Assembly: GCF_046480435.1 (NCBI RefSeq)
Contig: NZ_PKGC01000100.1
Reading direction: 5' to 3' (one strand)
DNA: 19,372 nucleotides
Origin: Limnospira platensis
Lineage (GTDB): Bacteria; Cyanobacteriota; Cyanobacteriia; Cyanobacteriales; Microcoleaceae
Shown piece by piece: positions 6,801-14,267 of this stretch. Position numbers and translations under genes: made by a program. Under the pieces are notes generated by a model. The model did no database searches. It was not told the DNA's origin and saw only the letters and a list, made by a program, of their open reading frames with translations. Each line of letters begins with the position of its first letter. The stretch's first letter is position 1.

Positions 6801-6830
6801 TTGTACAGATGGTTCTGGGGTCATTTTCAC
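3816..6830 (-). CDS. Multi-PAS/GAF sensor histidine kinase, lacking its ATPase domain
   Basis: This is a soluble sensor with no clear membrane helix, 1004 residues long. Approximate domains: PAS at 30-140, 195-300, 315-428 (IIHPEDRDR), 440-557 (LIHPDDRDN) and 568-685; GAF at 705-866; a Gln/Ala-rich coiled coil at 870-905; then a HisKA-type dimerisation domain with the phosphoacceptor His917 in LAHEINNPVSF. The protein stops after SLRTFARLDES, just where the linker to the ATPase domain begins; that domain continues in the same frame past the TAA (3288-3776). As written, the product cannot bind ATP through its own chain. The start is GTG (6830) preceded by GAGAGG; an ATG follows two codons later. 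The architecture resembles cyanobacterial PAS/GAF hybrid-type sensors. The signal sensed is unknown, and no response regulator is adjacent. Confidence 0.85.
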   Translation of the reverse strand: MKMTPEPSVQSELTGKHLNTINECQQLQELMAGMSGVFYQYILAADGSEKYTYIIGNFLDVYGVELDDFTIDSDHIFGLKKKGDRQNFYKSIYDCAAHLKSWSRQWQYTTPNGEVKWLYSSAKPERQPNHDLVLNGFIFDTEMPGDYHGLNKPTKLPAIITSKFTHLWNFRQYRLLASLQKRLAEWWHHRNQIDRLFNHTVDLVVILNLDGNFKFLNSAWTISLGYDFNELINSSFMSLVYQSDQTITFYEFNAIHYGKNRQFENRLLSKDGSYKWWSWTFVPVFESGAIYGVGRDITEPKAIADNFKAVEDKLRRIIDFTYDWEYWINPQQEIVYISPSCERITGYSVKEFMQDPSLLAKIIHPEDRDRIVPHLYQNLCESNNQEIDFRIITRDQQVRWIGHNYQPIYDAAGQYQGKRVSNRDITQRKQKETEALRVAENLEMAQRIAHVGNWEYDVVTQKITCSDELLQILGWVKEQDFLTFEELRKLIHPDDRDNWLNQVERALATGKSYEIDHRIVRPNGEIRYIQGRGEVVRNQVGQVLRLFEITMDITDRKQSEQILRDREQFLSSIYDGIEQAIFVVDVTQDGDFQLVGWNPASEKITGIKSRDIIGKKPEDMFLDEYAKAIRCHYETCWLKKSSLQYEEYFNFGQNKFFFLTTLNPIIDYSGRVTRIIGTAFDISSLKKTEENLRISEAQLRELAEREALENCLSGLIRNSLDTDTILATAVAEIRRVLNIDRTYFVWYRSDLDTPEWEVRKEAKIDSLTSISELYPGDALRPVSQYILSGEMMRIDDIATCPTPTIRNFFLVLECRSVLILPIQIQQDTKGALVLAHCQDIHNWTHSEVALLEAIANQLVIALNQAELYAATQEAARVAQAQTETLEATLNQLQQAQVQLVQSEKMSSLGQMVAGLAHEINNPVSFIYGNITHAKEYTRDLLGLIELYQKHCPQAHPEMTEEIETIDFQFLIEDWPRLFKSMTLGADRIRDIIKSLRTFARLDES

Positions 6831-6894
6831 TGCACCTCTCTACTCAATCAGACTAAGGCTTTAAGGGCGCGTTTAACATCTGATGCAACCCTTG

Positions 6895-6940
6895 AATAGG
6901 TAAGAGGTAACAATCATCAGTTGTAACCCTCTCACCTATT
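6895..6940. repeat. Long imperfect inverted repeat upstream of the kinase
   Basis: AATAGGTAAGAGG-TAACAA (6895-6913) pairs with TTGTAA-CCCTCTCACCTATT (6921-6940) around a 7-base loop, with about two imperfections. It lies 65 bases before the kinase start on the opposite side of a 271-base gap. It may be a terminator-like structure for plus-strand transcripts (TTTT-like tail) or a regulator site. Confidence 0.6.
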
Positions 6941-7023
6941 TTCCGCTTTTCCGCGCACTTTGCTATCTCAGATCATAAGCCATATTCTTATCAAACAATA
7001 ATAAGTTTTTAAACAGTAAGCCG

Positions 7024-7040
7024 CCAGGGGTGTCCCCTGG
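7024..7040. repeat. GC-rich hairpin after the lipoprotein gene
   Basis: CCAGGGG-TGT-CCCCTGG is a perfect 7-bp stem with a 3-base loop, 62 bases past the stop of the minus-strand lipoprotein gene. It has no adjacent T-tract, so it is only a possible terminator. Confidence 0.5.
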
Positions 7041-7101
7041 GCAAAATACTTGAACAGGGAGAGGAGCTGTCGAACCCACCCCCTAGCTCAGATCATGTCA
7101 A

Positions 7102-7947
7102 TTAACGTCGCCGTCTTCCAGAGGAACCGGAACGGCTGGGGCTTCTACTACCACTACCAAAACTAGGTGTACGTTGTCTTTGAGGACGAGCCTGCTGAGA
7201 CTGACGCAGATTGCTAGTTCCCGCGCCAGAACCCGTTGAGCGATTAACATTGGGGTTAGTTTGGCCAGTAGTAGAACCAGGGGAAGAACTGCGAGCCGTT
7301 CCAGTGGTGCGGAAAGTTTGCCGATTTCTAACAGCGGCGGGAGGTTCATTGTACCTCGTGCGATATTGACTCACCGCCTGGTTATAGCTGTTACCAGAAC
7401 CGCCATAGCCAACTAATGAACTACCCGATTGATAGGCGGGAGGAACATAGTAGCGGGGGGAAAATAGGCTAGTGGCGATCGCACTACCCACAAACGAAGC
7501 CGCAAAAGGAGTCCAGAAATTAGACTCTCGGCGCACCACCACAGTTTGAGTCTGACCAGTTTGAGGATCAGTGCGCGTTTCAGTCACATTGTGGACATAT
7601 TCAATCTGGAAATCTTCCGTCAGGTAAAAAACTGGCTGATTATTTTCGATCAACAGATGACTTTTTTCACCAGCCTTAATTTGTTCATCCGTCAAACGCG
7701 CCATTTGCAACTCAGAGGTCTGAAATACTGGCGGTCTGGCGTTGAGCAGCATTAAGCGATACTCTCCAGTACCATCATCATATTGCGCTTGTTGAACGGG
7801 ATATTTGCCATCAGCCAGTCGGTTAGCCGCTGATGCTGAACTGCGGACCGTTTGTTGAGTGGTCGTCTGCGAGGAAGACCCACAAGCCACGGTTGTCCAA
7901 CAGAGTGCAAATACCATTAAAACCGTGATTACTTTTTTGGGTAACAT
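7102..7947 (-). CDS. Putative lipoprotein with Ser/Gly/Arg-rich tail
   Basis: I do not recognise a named family. The 281-residue protein starts with a signal peptide (MLPKKVITVLMVFALCW) and a lipobox-like TVAC, with the lipidated residue at Cys22, so export and membrane anchoring are likely. The middle part (about 45-150) looks folded (YRLMLLNARPP, FYLTEDFQIEYV). A short hydrophobic stretch follows (about 146-162, FAASFVGSAIATSLF). The last 110 residues are low complexity, rich in Ser, Gly, Thr and Arg, ending in GRRRR, and could bind polyanions or the cell wall. It lies 41 bases downstream of the DUF1517-like gene on the same strand and may be cotranscribed with it. The start ATG is clear, but its ribosome binding site is weak. 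Confidence 0.8.
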   Translation of the reverse strand: MLPKKVITVLMVFALCWTTVACGSSSQTTTQQTVRSSASAANRLADGKYPVQQAQYDDGTGEYRLMLLNARPPVFQTSELQMARLTDEQIKAGEKSHLLIENNQPVFYLTEDFQIEYVHNVTETRTDPQTGQTQTVVVRRESNFWTPFAASFVGSAIATSLFSPRYYVPPAYQSGSSLVGYGGSGNSYNQAVSQYRTRYNEPPAAVRNRQTFRTTGTARSSSPGSTTGQTNPNVNRSTGSGAGTSNLRQSQQARPQRQRTPSFGSGSRSPSRSGSSGRRRR

Positions 7948-7988
7948 AATTTTAGCTAAAGTTAACTTAGGAAATTTCTCTGCACCCT

Positions 7989-8594
7989 TTATAGGGGTAC
8001 GAGTTCGGGAAAGTTTTGTAAAAGCTGGTCTTCCGTGAGTACATCACCCAACCGCGCCGGGGAAAAATGAATTTGGATCGCGCGTAAACTCCCTTGGTAG
8101 TGGAGGTTGATGATGCTTTTTAGTCCAGCTTCCATGGCTTCAAAATTGGCTAGGTCAGTTTCGAGGTCAGGAACTTCCCCCTCACAACCTATTGTAACTA
8201 TTACAACCAAGTTATAGGTGATAGGTAGGGACAGCGGTTCATCTGGAGCGATTTCTTCTTGGTTCAAGTCCGGTTGACTGAGATACCTTTGAGCAGAGTC
8301 CGTGAATAACTCATTCACATAGTCCCCGGCTTCTTCTTCATCCCAGATCACATCTCCTTCATTACCAGCGGACTGCCAATAACTATTGTACTGGAGAAGG
8401 CTTTGACAGACTTCGACAAGTCCCGACCCCATGATTTCCAGATCTCCATCATGGTCTATCGCTTCGCGGGTGACTTGGTTAAGAACACCTAGTAATGGCG
8501 CAACCTCAGCGCCGCCTAGGTGTAGGAATAGCCGACAGACTACAAAGCGGGTCTTACCCATCATTTTGTTAAAGCGATCGCCTAAGCTGGCCAT
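7989..8594 (-). CDS. DUF1517-like protein
   Basis: This is a 201-residue soluble acidic protein without a signal peptide. The second half has the pattern I associate with DUF1517 proteins of cyanobacteria and plastids. It has a hydrophobic strand (YNLVVIVTIGCEG), a helix with a leading acidic run, a further strand (GSLRAIQIHFSPA) and the closing motif LTEDQLLQNFPELVPL, in which the family typically has a D/E-rich LT..ELL..YP.L end. Biochemical function is unknown; plastid relatives have been linked to light acclimation. The start ATG at 8594 is preceded by a good GAGGAG. It is divergent from the sugar symporter gene with about 96 bases between starts, and possibly in operon with the lipoprotein gene downstream. 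The family assignment is moderate. Confidence 0.75.
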   Translation of the reverse strand: MASLGDRFNKMMGKTRFVVCRLFLHLGGAEVAPLLGVLNQVTREAIDHDGDLEIMGSGLVEVCQSLLQYNSYWQSAGNEGDVIWDEEEAGDYVNELFTDSAQRYLSQPDLNQEEIAPDEPLSLPITYNLVVIVTIGCEGEVPDLETDLANFEAMEAGLKSIINLHYQGSLRAIQIHFSPARLGDVLTEDQLLQNFPELVPL

Positions 8595-8690
8595 AATTGA
8601 CTCCTCATTGGATTACTGCAAACAGATCAGTTATGTTTTTAGGATATCGCGATCCTTTGTCTATCCTGGAACCTCTTGGGACTAAAATTT

Positions 8691-10115
8691 ATGAGTCATT
8701 CTTCCCCCTTTGAGTCATCTTCTGCTAGTCCTACTATTCCCAAAATGAACTTTTCCACCAAATTAGCTTTTGGGGTGGGAGACCTGGGAACAGCCATGAC
8801 TGCTAATATTTTCGCTTTTTTCCTGTTGTTTTTTCTAACCACTGTCGCCGGACTACCAGCCGGACTGGCGGCGAGTGTACCCATGGTCGGTAAAATTTGG
8901 GATGCCGTTAATGACCCAATTATCGGGGTTTTAAGCGATCGCACTAAGCATCCCTGGGGGCGGCGCTATCCCTGGATGATTTTTGCCGCAGTTCCCTTTG
9001 GCATATTTTTCTTTTTAATGTGGATCGTACCTAGTACCAATACCCAGACTCTATTTTGGTATTATGTAATTATTGCGATCGCCTTTCATACCGCTTACAC
9101 AGCCGTTAATCTTCCCTATGCTACCCTCACCCCTGAATTAACTCGCGACTACAACGAACGTACTACCCTCAATGGGTTTCGCTTCTCTTTTTCCATTGGT
9201 GGTAGCATCTTGTCCCTAGTTCTAGCTTTTATTATTTTTGCTGCTATTGAAGACCTAGCTACCAGATATATGATTTTGGGTTTGGTCTGTAGTATTATGG
9301 CAGTCCCACCCATTTTTTTATGTGTTTGGGGAACTCGCGATCGTGTCGCCCAGGTACAAGCCGCCACCGGAGAAGTTGATGCACCCACATCTTTACCCCT
9401 CTCCGAACAGGTGAAAATTGCTTTTAGTACCCGTCCTTTTTTGTTTGTAATTGGGATTTATTTATGTTCTTGGTTGGCGGTACAACTGACTGCAGCAATT
9501 CTCCAATATTTTGTCGTGTATTGTATGGAACTTCCCGAAGTGGCTTTTACTCAAGTAGCGATCGTCGTCCAGGGCACAGCTTTATTGACCTTATTTATGT
9601 GGAGTAAAATCAGCGAAAAATACGGCAGAAGGATTGTATATATCAGCGGCATGGGATTTTGGATAATTGCTCAATTATCTTTATTCTTTCTACAGCCAGG
9701 ACAGTTATTTTTGATGTATTTTCTCTGTTTTATTGCCGGTTTAGGAGTATCTACCGCTTATCTGATTCCCTGGTCTATGATTACCGATGTTATTGATTAT
9801 GATGAACTCAAAACCGGACAGCGACGGGAGGGAATTTTCTATTCTTTTATGGTTCTCCTACAAAAAATTGGTTTGGCTTTAGGGATTTTTATGGTAGGTC
9901 AAACTTTAGATTGGGCAGGTTTTATTGAATCCGTAGCCGGTCAACCTACACCAACTCAACCGGAATCCGTATTATTGGCAATTAGATTGGCGATCGGACC
10001 TCTGCCTATGATATTATCTATCGTGGGAATTATCCTTACCTACTTTTATCCAATTACCCGAGAATATCATCAGGAAATCCTCCTTAAATTATATCAGTCT
10101 AATGTTGATGAATAA
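8691..10115 (+). CDS. GPH-family sugar:cation symporter (MelB-like)
   Basis: This inner membrane transporter of the glycoside-pentoside-hexuronide:cation family, within the major facilitator superfamily, has 474 residues and about 12 helices. After a Ser-rich leader (1-18) comes KLAFGVGDLGTAMTANIF, typical of the first helix. KIWDAVNDPIIG (68-79) then matches the cation-site helix of MelB, with Asp71 and Asp75 in the place of its two sodium-coordinating Asp. It is followed by the loop DRTKHPWGRRYPW. The late segment WSMITDVIDYDELKTGQRREG is also characteristic of the family. Substrate cannot be told from sequence. I chose ATG 8691; an in-frame TTG at 8676 would add five residues, and neither has a clear ribosome binding site. 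Confidence 0.9.
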   Translation: MSHSSPFESSSASPTIPKMNFSTKLAFGVGDLGTAMTANIFAFFLLFFLTTVAGLPAGLAASVPMVGKIWDAVNDPIIGVLSDRTKHPWGRRYPWMIFAAVPFGIFFFLMWIVPSTNTQTLFWYYVIIAIAFHTAYTAVNLPYATLTPELTRDYNERTTLNGFRFSFSIGGSILSLVLAFIIFAAIEDLATRYMILGLVCSIMAVPPIFLCVWGTRDRVAQVQAATGEVDAPTSLPLSEQVKIAFSTRPFLFVIGIYLCSWLAVQLTAAILQYFVVYCMELPEVAFTQVAIVVQGTALLTLFMWSKISEKYGRRIVYISGMGFWIIAQLSLFFLQPGQLFLMYFLCFIAGLGVSTAYLIPWSMITDVIDYDELKTGQRREGIFYSFMVLLQKIGLALGIFMVGQTLDWAGFIESVAGQPTPTQPESVLLAIRLAIGPLPMILSIVGIILTYFYPITREYHQEILLKLYQSNVDE

Positions 10116-10125
10116 TTAATAATTG

Positions 10126-10297
10126 TAGGGGCGGGTTCTGCTCCTTTCTCGTCTCCCAACCAGAAGATGAAAAAACCCGCCCTCATAGGTTCTGCTGCTT
10201 CCTCGTCTCCCAACCAGAAGATGAAAAAACCCGCCCTCATAGGTTCTGCTGCTTCCTCGCCTCCCAACCCGAAGATGAAAAAACCCGCCCTCAGGGG
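10126..10297. repeat. Tandem repeat, three 54-base units with GGGCGGG-type arms
   Basis: The unit, ending CCAACCAGAAGATGAAAAAA then CCCGCCCTC, occurs three times at a 54-base period (landmark CAGAAG/CCGAAG at 10161, 10215 and 10269). The block opens with TAGGGGCGGGTT, and each unit ends AACCCGCCCT, so the outer arms can pair. The arms are shared with the elements near 14186 and 19307. The block starts 11 bases after the symporter stop and may act as its 3' structure. Confidence 0.85.
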
Positions 10298-10400
10298 AGA
10301 GGGGGGGGAGAATGATTTAGGGCGAGGGTAATGTTTAGTGCGATTTCTCGGCTGTATCAAATGATGTATTATGACCCTAATCTTTGGGGTGTATTTGAGA

Positions 10401-10700
10401 TTACAATAATCTATTTTTCAGTCGTCTGATAATTTGCAAATCTTGTAAATGTGGAGTTACTCCTATTTCAGTTGATATAGGTTGCCTGTATTGTAGACAG
10501 TCTATGACAATCAAAGCCATCACAATAAAAAAGGCATGGCCCAGATACTCTATCATCCGAGTTGAGACCAATTGAGGATGCTTCTTCAGGGAGGGAGAAG
10601 CCAGAGCCCCCGTTGTAGTTTCTTCTGTGGGTAGAAGAGTCGGGGAAATAGCAATGTCCTCATAATTGTGAACAGGTGGGGTCAAATCAGTGCTAGACAT
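10401..10700 (-). CDS. Hypothetical small membrane protein
   Basis: I do not recognise this 99-residue protein. Residues 1-45 are polar and rich in Thr, Ser and Pro. Residues about 50-69 (IEYLGHAFFIVMALIVIDCL) form one membrane helix. The tail (about 70-99) is basic (IRRLKNRLL). It lies 72 bases downstream of the DUF2079 gene on the same strand and could be its cotranscribed partner. There is no strong ribosome binding site. Coding status is likely but not proven. Confidence 0.55.
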   Translation of the reverse strand: MSSTDLTPPVHNYEDIAISPTLLPTEETTTGALASPSLKKHPQLVSTRMIEYLGHAFFIVMALIVIDCLQYRQPISTEIGVTPHLQDLQIIRRLKNRLL

Positions 10701-10772
10701 AGGTTATTAATGAATTTGATACTAACCTGCTTATCATCACTCCGGAAAATTCAAATTCCGGTTGAGAAAATC

Positions 10773-12176
10773 TTAATTTTTCGGGGAGGTGTCCCGGTGA
10801 AATAAAAATACCCCGTCGCGGCTATATCCCAATTGAAACTCTGGGATATTTTGAACCTTGACGATGAGACCCTCCACAAGTTCCTGTGAACTATTCCAAC
10901 CTGGGTAAGTAGAATTGAGTAGGACCCACTCAAACTGGGTGAGGTCCAAACTTTCCGCCCCCTGAGTAGCCAACATCAAAATCTGGCGGTGGGTAAGGTG
11001 GGGGGCGATATGGTCCGCAGTTAAAACGCTTCCGGGACTGTTAACGAGGGCGACAGCTTCTCTGGAGGCTGCAACGGTGTCAAAATGTTGGAGATATCGC
11101 GACCAAAAATAACCGTATTTAGCTAAAGCCAAGAAAGCCACTAGAGACCATAACATAATATGGCGGGGGTGGCGTAGCCAATAGGAGTTACCCCGTAGGG
11201 CAGAAATTACGGCCAGTAGCAAAAATGGCAGTATGGGGAGAGAATAATGCTGGGTGAGGTTTTTTTGTTGGAGGCTACTGCTAAGGAGGTTAAGGGCTAA
11301 AATTGGTAATGCGCCGATGATGGGGGTTAAATGGCGGGGTGAGAGTCCCCACAGCAGGGGAAGTATCAATAGCAGGAGATATTCTAAGTTGGCTAATGTG
11401 AAGAGTTGTCGCGCCACCAGTCGGGGTTTTAAGAAGAGGTTTTTGGCGATTTCTGTGACTGAGTTACCCAATTCGCCATATCGCGCGACGGCTTCGGGTT
11501 GACCGCCGCTGAAGTGGGGGATAATCATACCTGTGGCGATTATAAACCATGTCAGCCCTAAAATTATGGCGATCGCACCACATCTACGCCGGTTTTCAAA
11601 TAGGAATAACCAAACTCCCATAGCCGCCACCGTTAGGGACAGGACCGCTTTACAGCCCAAAATTACCAGGACTATTAGGGAAAACCACAGGACTTGTTTC
11701 GCCCTGGCTTGATAAACGGCGACCAATAACAGAGGAAGCGCGATAACTTCTGGGTGAAAGTCGAATAAGTTGACGTTGAAAATCAGGGGATATAGCAAAT
11801 AAACTATCGCCATTAAGTTAGCTTGGGTTGGCTTTAAACCCGCCTGTAAAGCCAGCCATTGGGTTGGTATCGCCCCGACTGATAGGGCTATGGCTTGGAC
11901 TGCAAACAGCCAGTGTACATCGGGATATAGCTTGTAAAGGAGCGCTATGGGGTATAAAATCCAAGCGGCATGGTCGCCGAGTATGTGGATACCCCGAAAG
12001 GTGACAAAGGGTTTCTCGCCTTGGCTAATTAGATAAATGCCATTATCGAAAATTCCTAAATCGAAGGCGTTGGATTGAAATATGGCGTGTCGCCAACTGC
12101 TACAAAAAAATAGGACTAAGCTAGTTAGGAAAATGATTACCGGTAAAGAATAGGGCGGAAATAGGGCTTTTCTCAT
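10773..12176 (-). CDS. DUF2079 multi-spanning membrane protein
   Basis: From the ATG at 12176 the protein has 467 residues and about 10-12 membrane helices. The N-terminal region has the DUF2079 landmarks: FDLGIFDNGIY after the first helix, then HILGDHAAWILYPIALLYKL, then a helix with AIALSVGAIPTQWLA, and NVNLFDFHPEVIALPLLL. The family belongs to the GT-C membrane glycosyltransferase-like proteins, but no enzymatic activity is established. The acidic and His residues in the first loop would sit where GT-C enzymes bind lipid-phosphate sugars. A soluble C-terminal domain follows (about 370-467). An upstream TTG at 12203 would add nine residues; I prefer the ATG because GAGG precedes it. It is divergent from the PMT-like gene and followed by a small membrane protein. 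Confidence 0.85.
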   Translation of the reverse strand: MRKALFPPYSLPVIIFLTSLVLFFCSSWRHAIFQSNAFDLGIFDNGIYLISQGEKPFVTFRGIHILGDHAAWILYPIALLYKLYPDVHWLFAVQAIALSVGAIPTQWLALQAGLKPTQANLMAIVYLLYPLIFNVNLFDFHPEVIALPLLLVAVYQARAKQVLWFSLIVLVILGCKAVLSLTVAAMGVWLFLFENRRRCGAIAIILGLTWFIIATGMIIPHFSGGQPEAVARYGELGNSVTEIAKNLFLKPRLVARQLFTLANLEYLLLLILPLLWGLSPRHLTPIIGALPILALNLLSSSLQQKNLTQHYSLPILPFLLLAVISALRGNSYWLRHPRHIMLWSLVAFLALAKYGYFWSRYLQHFDTVAASREAVALVNSPGSVLTADHIAPHLTHRQILMLATQGAESLDLTQFEWVLLNSTYPGWNSSQELVEGLIVKVQNIPEFQLGYSRDGVFLFHRDTSPKN

Positions 12177-12324
12177 TCGTCCTCGGTGTGAAATGTTGAT
12201 CAAAATTGTACATTTTCCACAGAGTACACCGATTTCTGAGTTAGGCTGTTAAATTAAGGGGTTGTAGATCAGATTCTGGGAGTTGGACGGGTTGAAGTTA
12301 ACTGGAAATATTGGGGAAACTTTT

Positions 12325-14166
12325 ATGAGGTGGGGTCGTCATCCTGGGTCGGCGTGGATTTTATCTATGGCTGGGTTAGTGGCGATCGCCATTATGGCTT
12401 TTCTGTGGCATCTTGGTAGTGTGGGTTTAGTAGATGAAACAGAGCCTTTATTTGCTGAAGCCGCCCGTCATATGAAAATCTCCGGTAATTGGATTACTCC
12501 CTATTTTAATCAGGAAACTCGCTTTGATAAACCTCCTTTAATTTATTGGTTAATTGCCCTGGGTTATTATATTTTTGGGGTGAATGAGTGGGCGGTAAGA
12601 TGGCCTTCTGCTCTATCGGCGATCGCTTTAATGGTTGGCTGTTTTTTGACTATACAAAAATTCGGATCGACTACCCATAAATATCTCAAATTTGCTGAGA
12701 TTCAGCCTTCTGCTTGGATAGCTACTGCCTTAGTGGCTTTGAATTTACAAACTCTCATCTGGGCGCGGCAGGGGGTTTCTGATATGTTATTAAGTGGCTG
12801 TATGGGCTTGAGTCTATTTAGCTTTTTTTGGGGATATGCCACTACCAAAGAATCGGATAATAATCCGGCTATTAACTTCGTAGATAAACTCAAAAATTGT
12901 TGTCACTGGCAATTTCCGAATAGATGGTATTTAGGATTCTATATTTTCACAGGATTAGCCGTATTAGCTAAAGGTCCTGTCGGTATTGTTATCCCCGGAT
13001 TAATTGTGGTGGTTTTTCTGGCTTATTTAAATCGCCTGTGGTCAGTTTTGCCAGAAATGGGAGTGATTTGGGGTGGGATTATTTTCGGATTAATTACCGT
13101 CCCTTGGTATATTTTGGTAATTATTGAAAATGGTCAAGACTATATAGATTCGTTTTTTGGGTATCATAATGTCCAAAGATTTACCAGTGTTGTAAATGGT
13201 CATAGTGCGCCGTGGTATTTCTATTTTGTCGTGGTTTTAATCGGGTTTTTACCATGGTCTATTTATTTGCCCATAGCCATATATAGGCTGGAATTTTGGC
13301 GACGTAATCAATGGATTAATCAACCCAGAAATCAGCAATTGGGTTTATTTGCTTGGGTGTGGTTTGCCTGTATTTTTGTATTCTTTACTATCGCCGTTAC
13401 TAAACTTCCTAGTTATGTGCTGCCTTTAATGCCTGCGGCGGCAATTTTAATCGGCATTTTTTGGGGAGAAGAATTCGGCAAAAATAGCAGTTATATTAAT
13501 CGTAAAAATCGCTGGTTTTTCAATACAGTATTAGTTAATATCCTGTTTTTAGTCGTTTTAGCGATCGCCATTATTTACAGCCCCCAATTTATCGGACCCG
13601 ACCCAGCCGTTGAAGATTTAGCATCAGTAGTTAATAACTCTGGCTTACCCATAAAAGGTGGTATAATCTGGACAGCTACCGCTGTTTTAATAGCTTGGTT
13701 AATAGGCGATCGTCATCAGTGGCGACTAATTATTACAGCCAACCTCATCGGCTTTATTTTATTCTTTAATATGGTGTTTATACCCGGCTTATTCTTGGTC
13801 GATGAATACCGACAAATCCCTCTAAAAAATATCGCCCAAAACTTGGCAACTTTTCAACAACCCCAAGAAGAGTTATGGATGATTGGATTTGCTAAACCTA
13901 CCGTAGTATTCTATTCTCAGCAGCCCGTCCATTTTTTTAGAATCAACGACTTTTTTAGGGCGGAAGGTGAACCCCTCTTGCATATCCTTAATGTTCTGCA
14001 AAACACCTCAGAATCACCCACAGCCCTGGTAGTTAGTCGCGCTAAGGATTTAGCCAGAATTGGACTACAACCGGGAGATTATCCCATTTTAACAAAACAG
14101 GGAAATTATCAATTGGTTCGCATTTCCAAGCAAATTTTATTATATCGTGTTATTCACAATGAATAA
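12325..14166 (+). CDS. ArnT/PMT-family membrane glycosyltransferase
   Basis: This GT-C glycosyltransferase is expected to move a sugar from a polyprenyl-phosphate donor to a lipid or protein on the outer side of the plasma membrane. From ATG 12325 it has 613 residues. The N-terminal helix is followed by LVDETEPLFAEAARHM; Asp37-Glu38 is the catalytic acidic pair expected in the first loop. Then come WITPYFNQETRFDKPPLIYW (DKPPL at 68-72, typical of ArnT-like enzymes), EWAVRWPSAL, the KGPVG segment and APWYFYFVVVLIGFLPW. About 12 helices precede a soluble C-terminal part with DEYRQIPLKNIAQ. Acceptor and donor are unknown. An upstream in-frame TTG at 12283 would give 627 residues; the ATG has GGGGAA before it. 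Confidence 0.87.
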   Translation: MRWGRHPGSAWILSMAGLVAIAIMAFLWHLGSVGLVDETEPLFAEAARHMKISGNWITPYFNQETRFDKPPLIYWLIALGYYIFGVNEWAVRWPSALSAIALMVGCFLTIQKFGSTTHKYLKFAEIQPSAWIATALVALNLQTLIWARQGVSDMLLSGCMGLSLFSFFWGYATTKESDNNPAINFVDKLKNCCHWQFPNRWYLGFYIFTGLAVLAKGPVGIVIPGLIVVVFLAYLNRLWSVLPEMGVIWGGIIFGLITVPWYILVIIENGQDYIDSFFGYHNVQRFTSVVNGHSAPWYFYFVVVLIGFLPWSIYLPIAIYRLEFWRRNQWINQPRNQQLGLFAWVWFACIFVFFTIAVTKLPSYVLPLMPAAAILIGIFWGEEFGKNSSYINRKNRWFFNTVLVNILFLVVLAIAIIYSPQFIGPDPAVEDLASVVNNSGLPIKGGIIWTATAVLIAWLIGDRHQWRLIITANLIGFILFFNMVFIPGLFLVDEYRQIPLKNIAQNLATFQQPQEELWMIGFAKPTVVFYSQQPVHFFRINDFFRAEGEPLLHILNVLQNTSESPTALVVSRAKDLARIGLQPGDYPILTKQGNYQLVRISKQILLYRVIHNE

Positions 14167-14185
14167 TTAATAGCCCAGAAATAAT

Positions 14186-14245
14186 GTAGGGGCGGGTTCC
14201 ACAGTTAATTAGATTTGGTAGCGAGAAGATGAATAAACCCGCCCT
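14186..14245. repeat. Dispersed GGGGCGGGTT/AACCCGCCC element
   Basis: TAGGGGCGGGTT and AAACCCGCCCTA form the two arms around about 37 unrelated bases, preceded by ATAATG as at the 19.3-kb copy. It sits in the 101-base gap between the convergent glycosyltransferase and hisA genes and could serve as a bidirectional 3' hairpin. Confidence 0.8.
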
Positions 14246-14267
14246 ATCTATCGGTTTCTGCTGTTAA

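Noticed and set aside
10094..10360. 88-residue minus-strand open frame with repeated AGFFIF-LGDEE peptides
   Set aside because: It is a translation of the 54-base tandem repeat; repetition reflects the DNA repeat, not a protein repeat.
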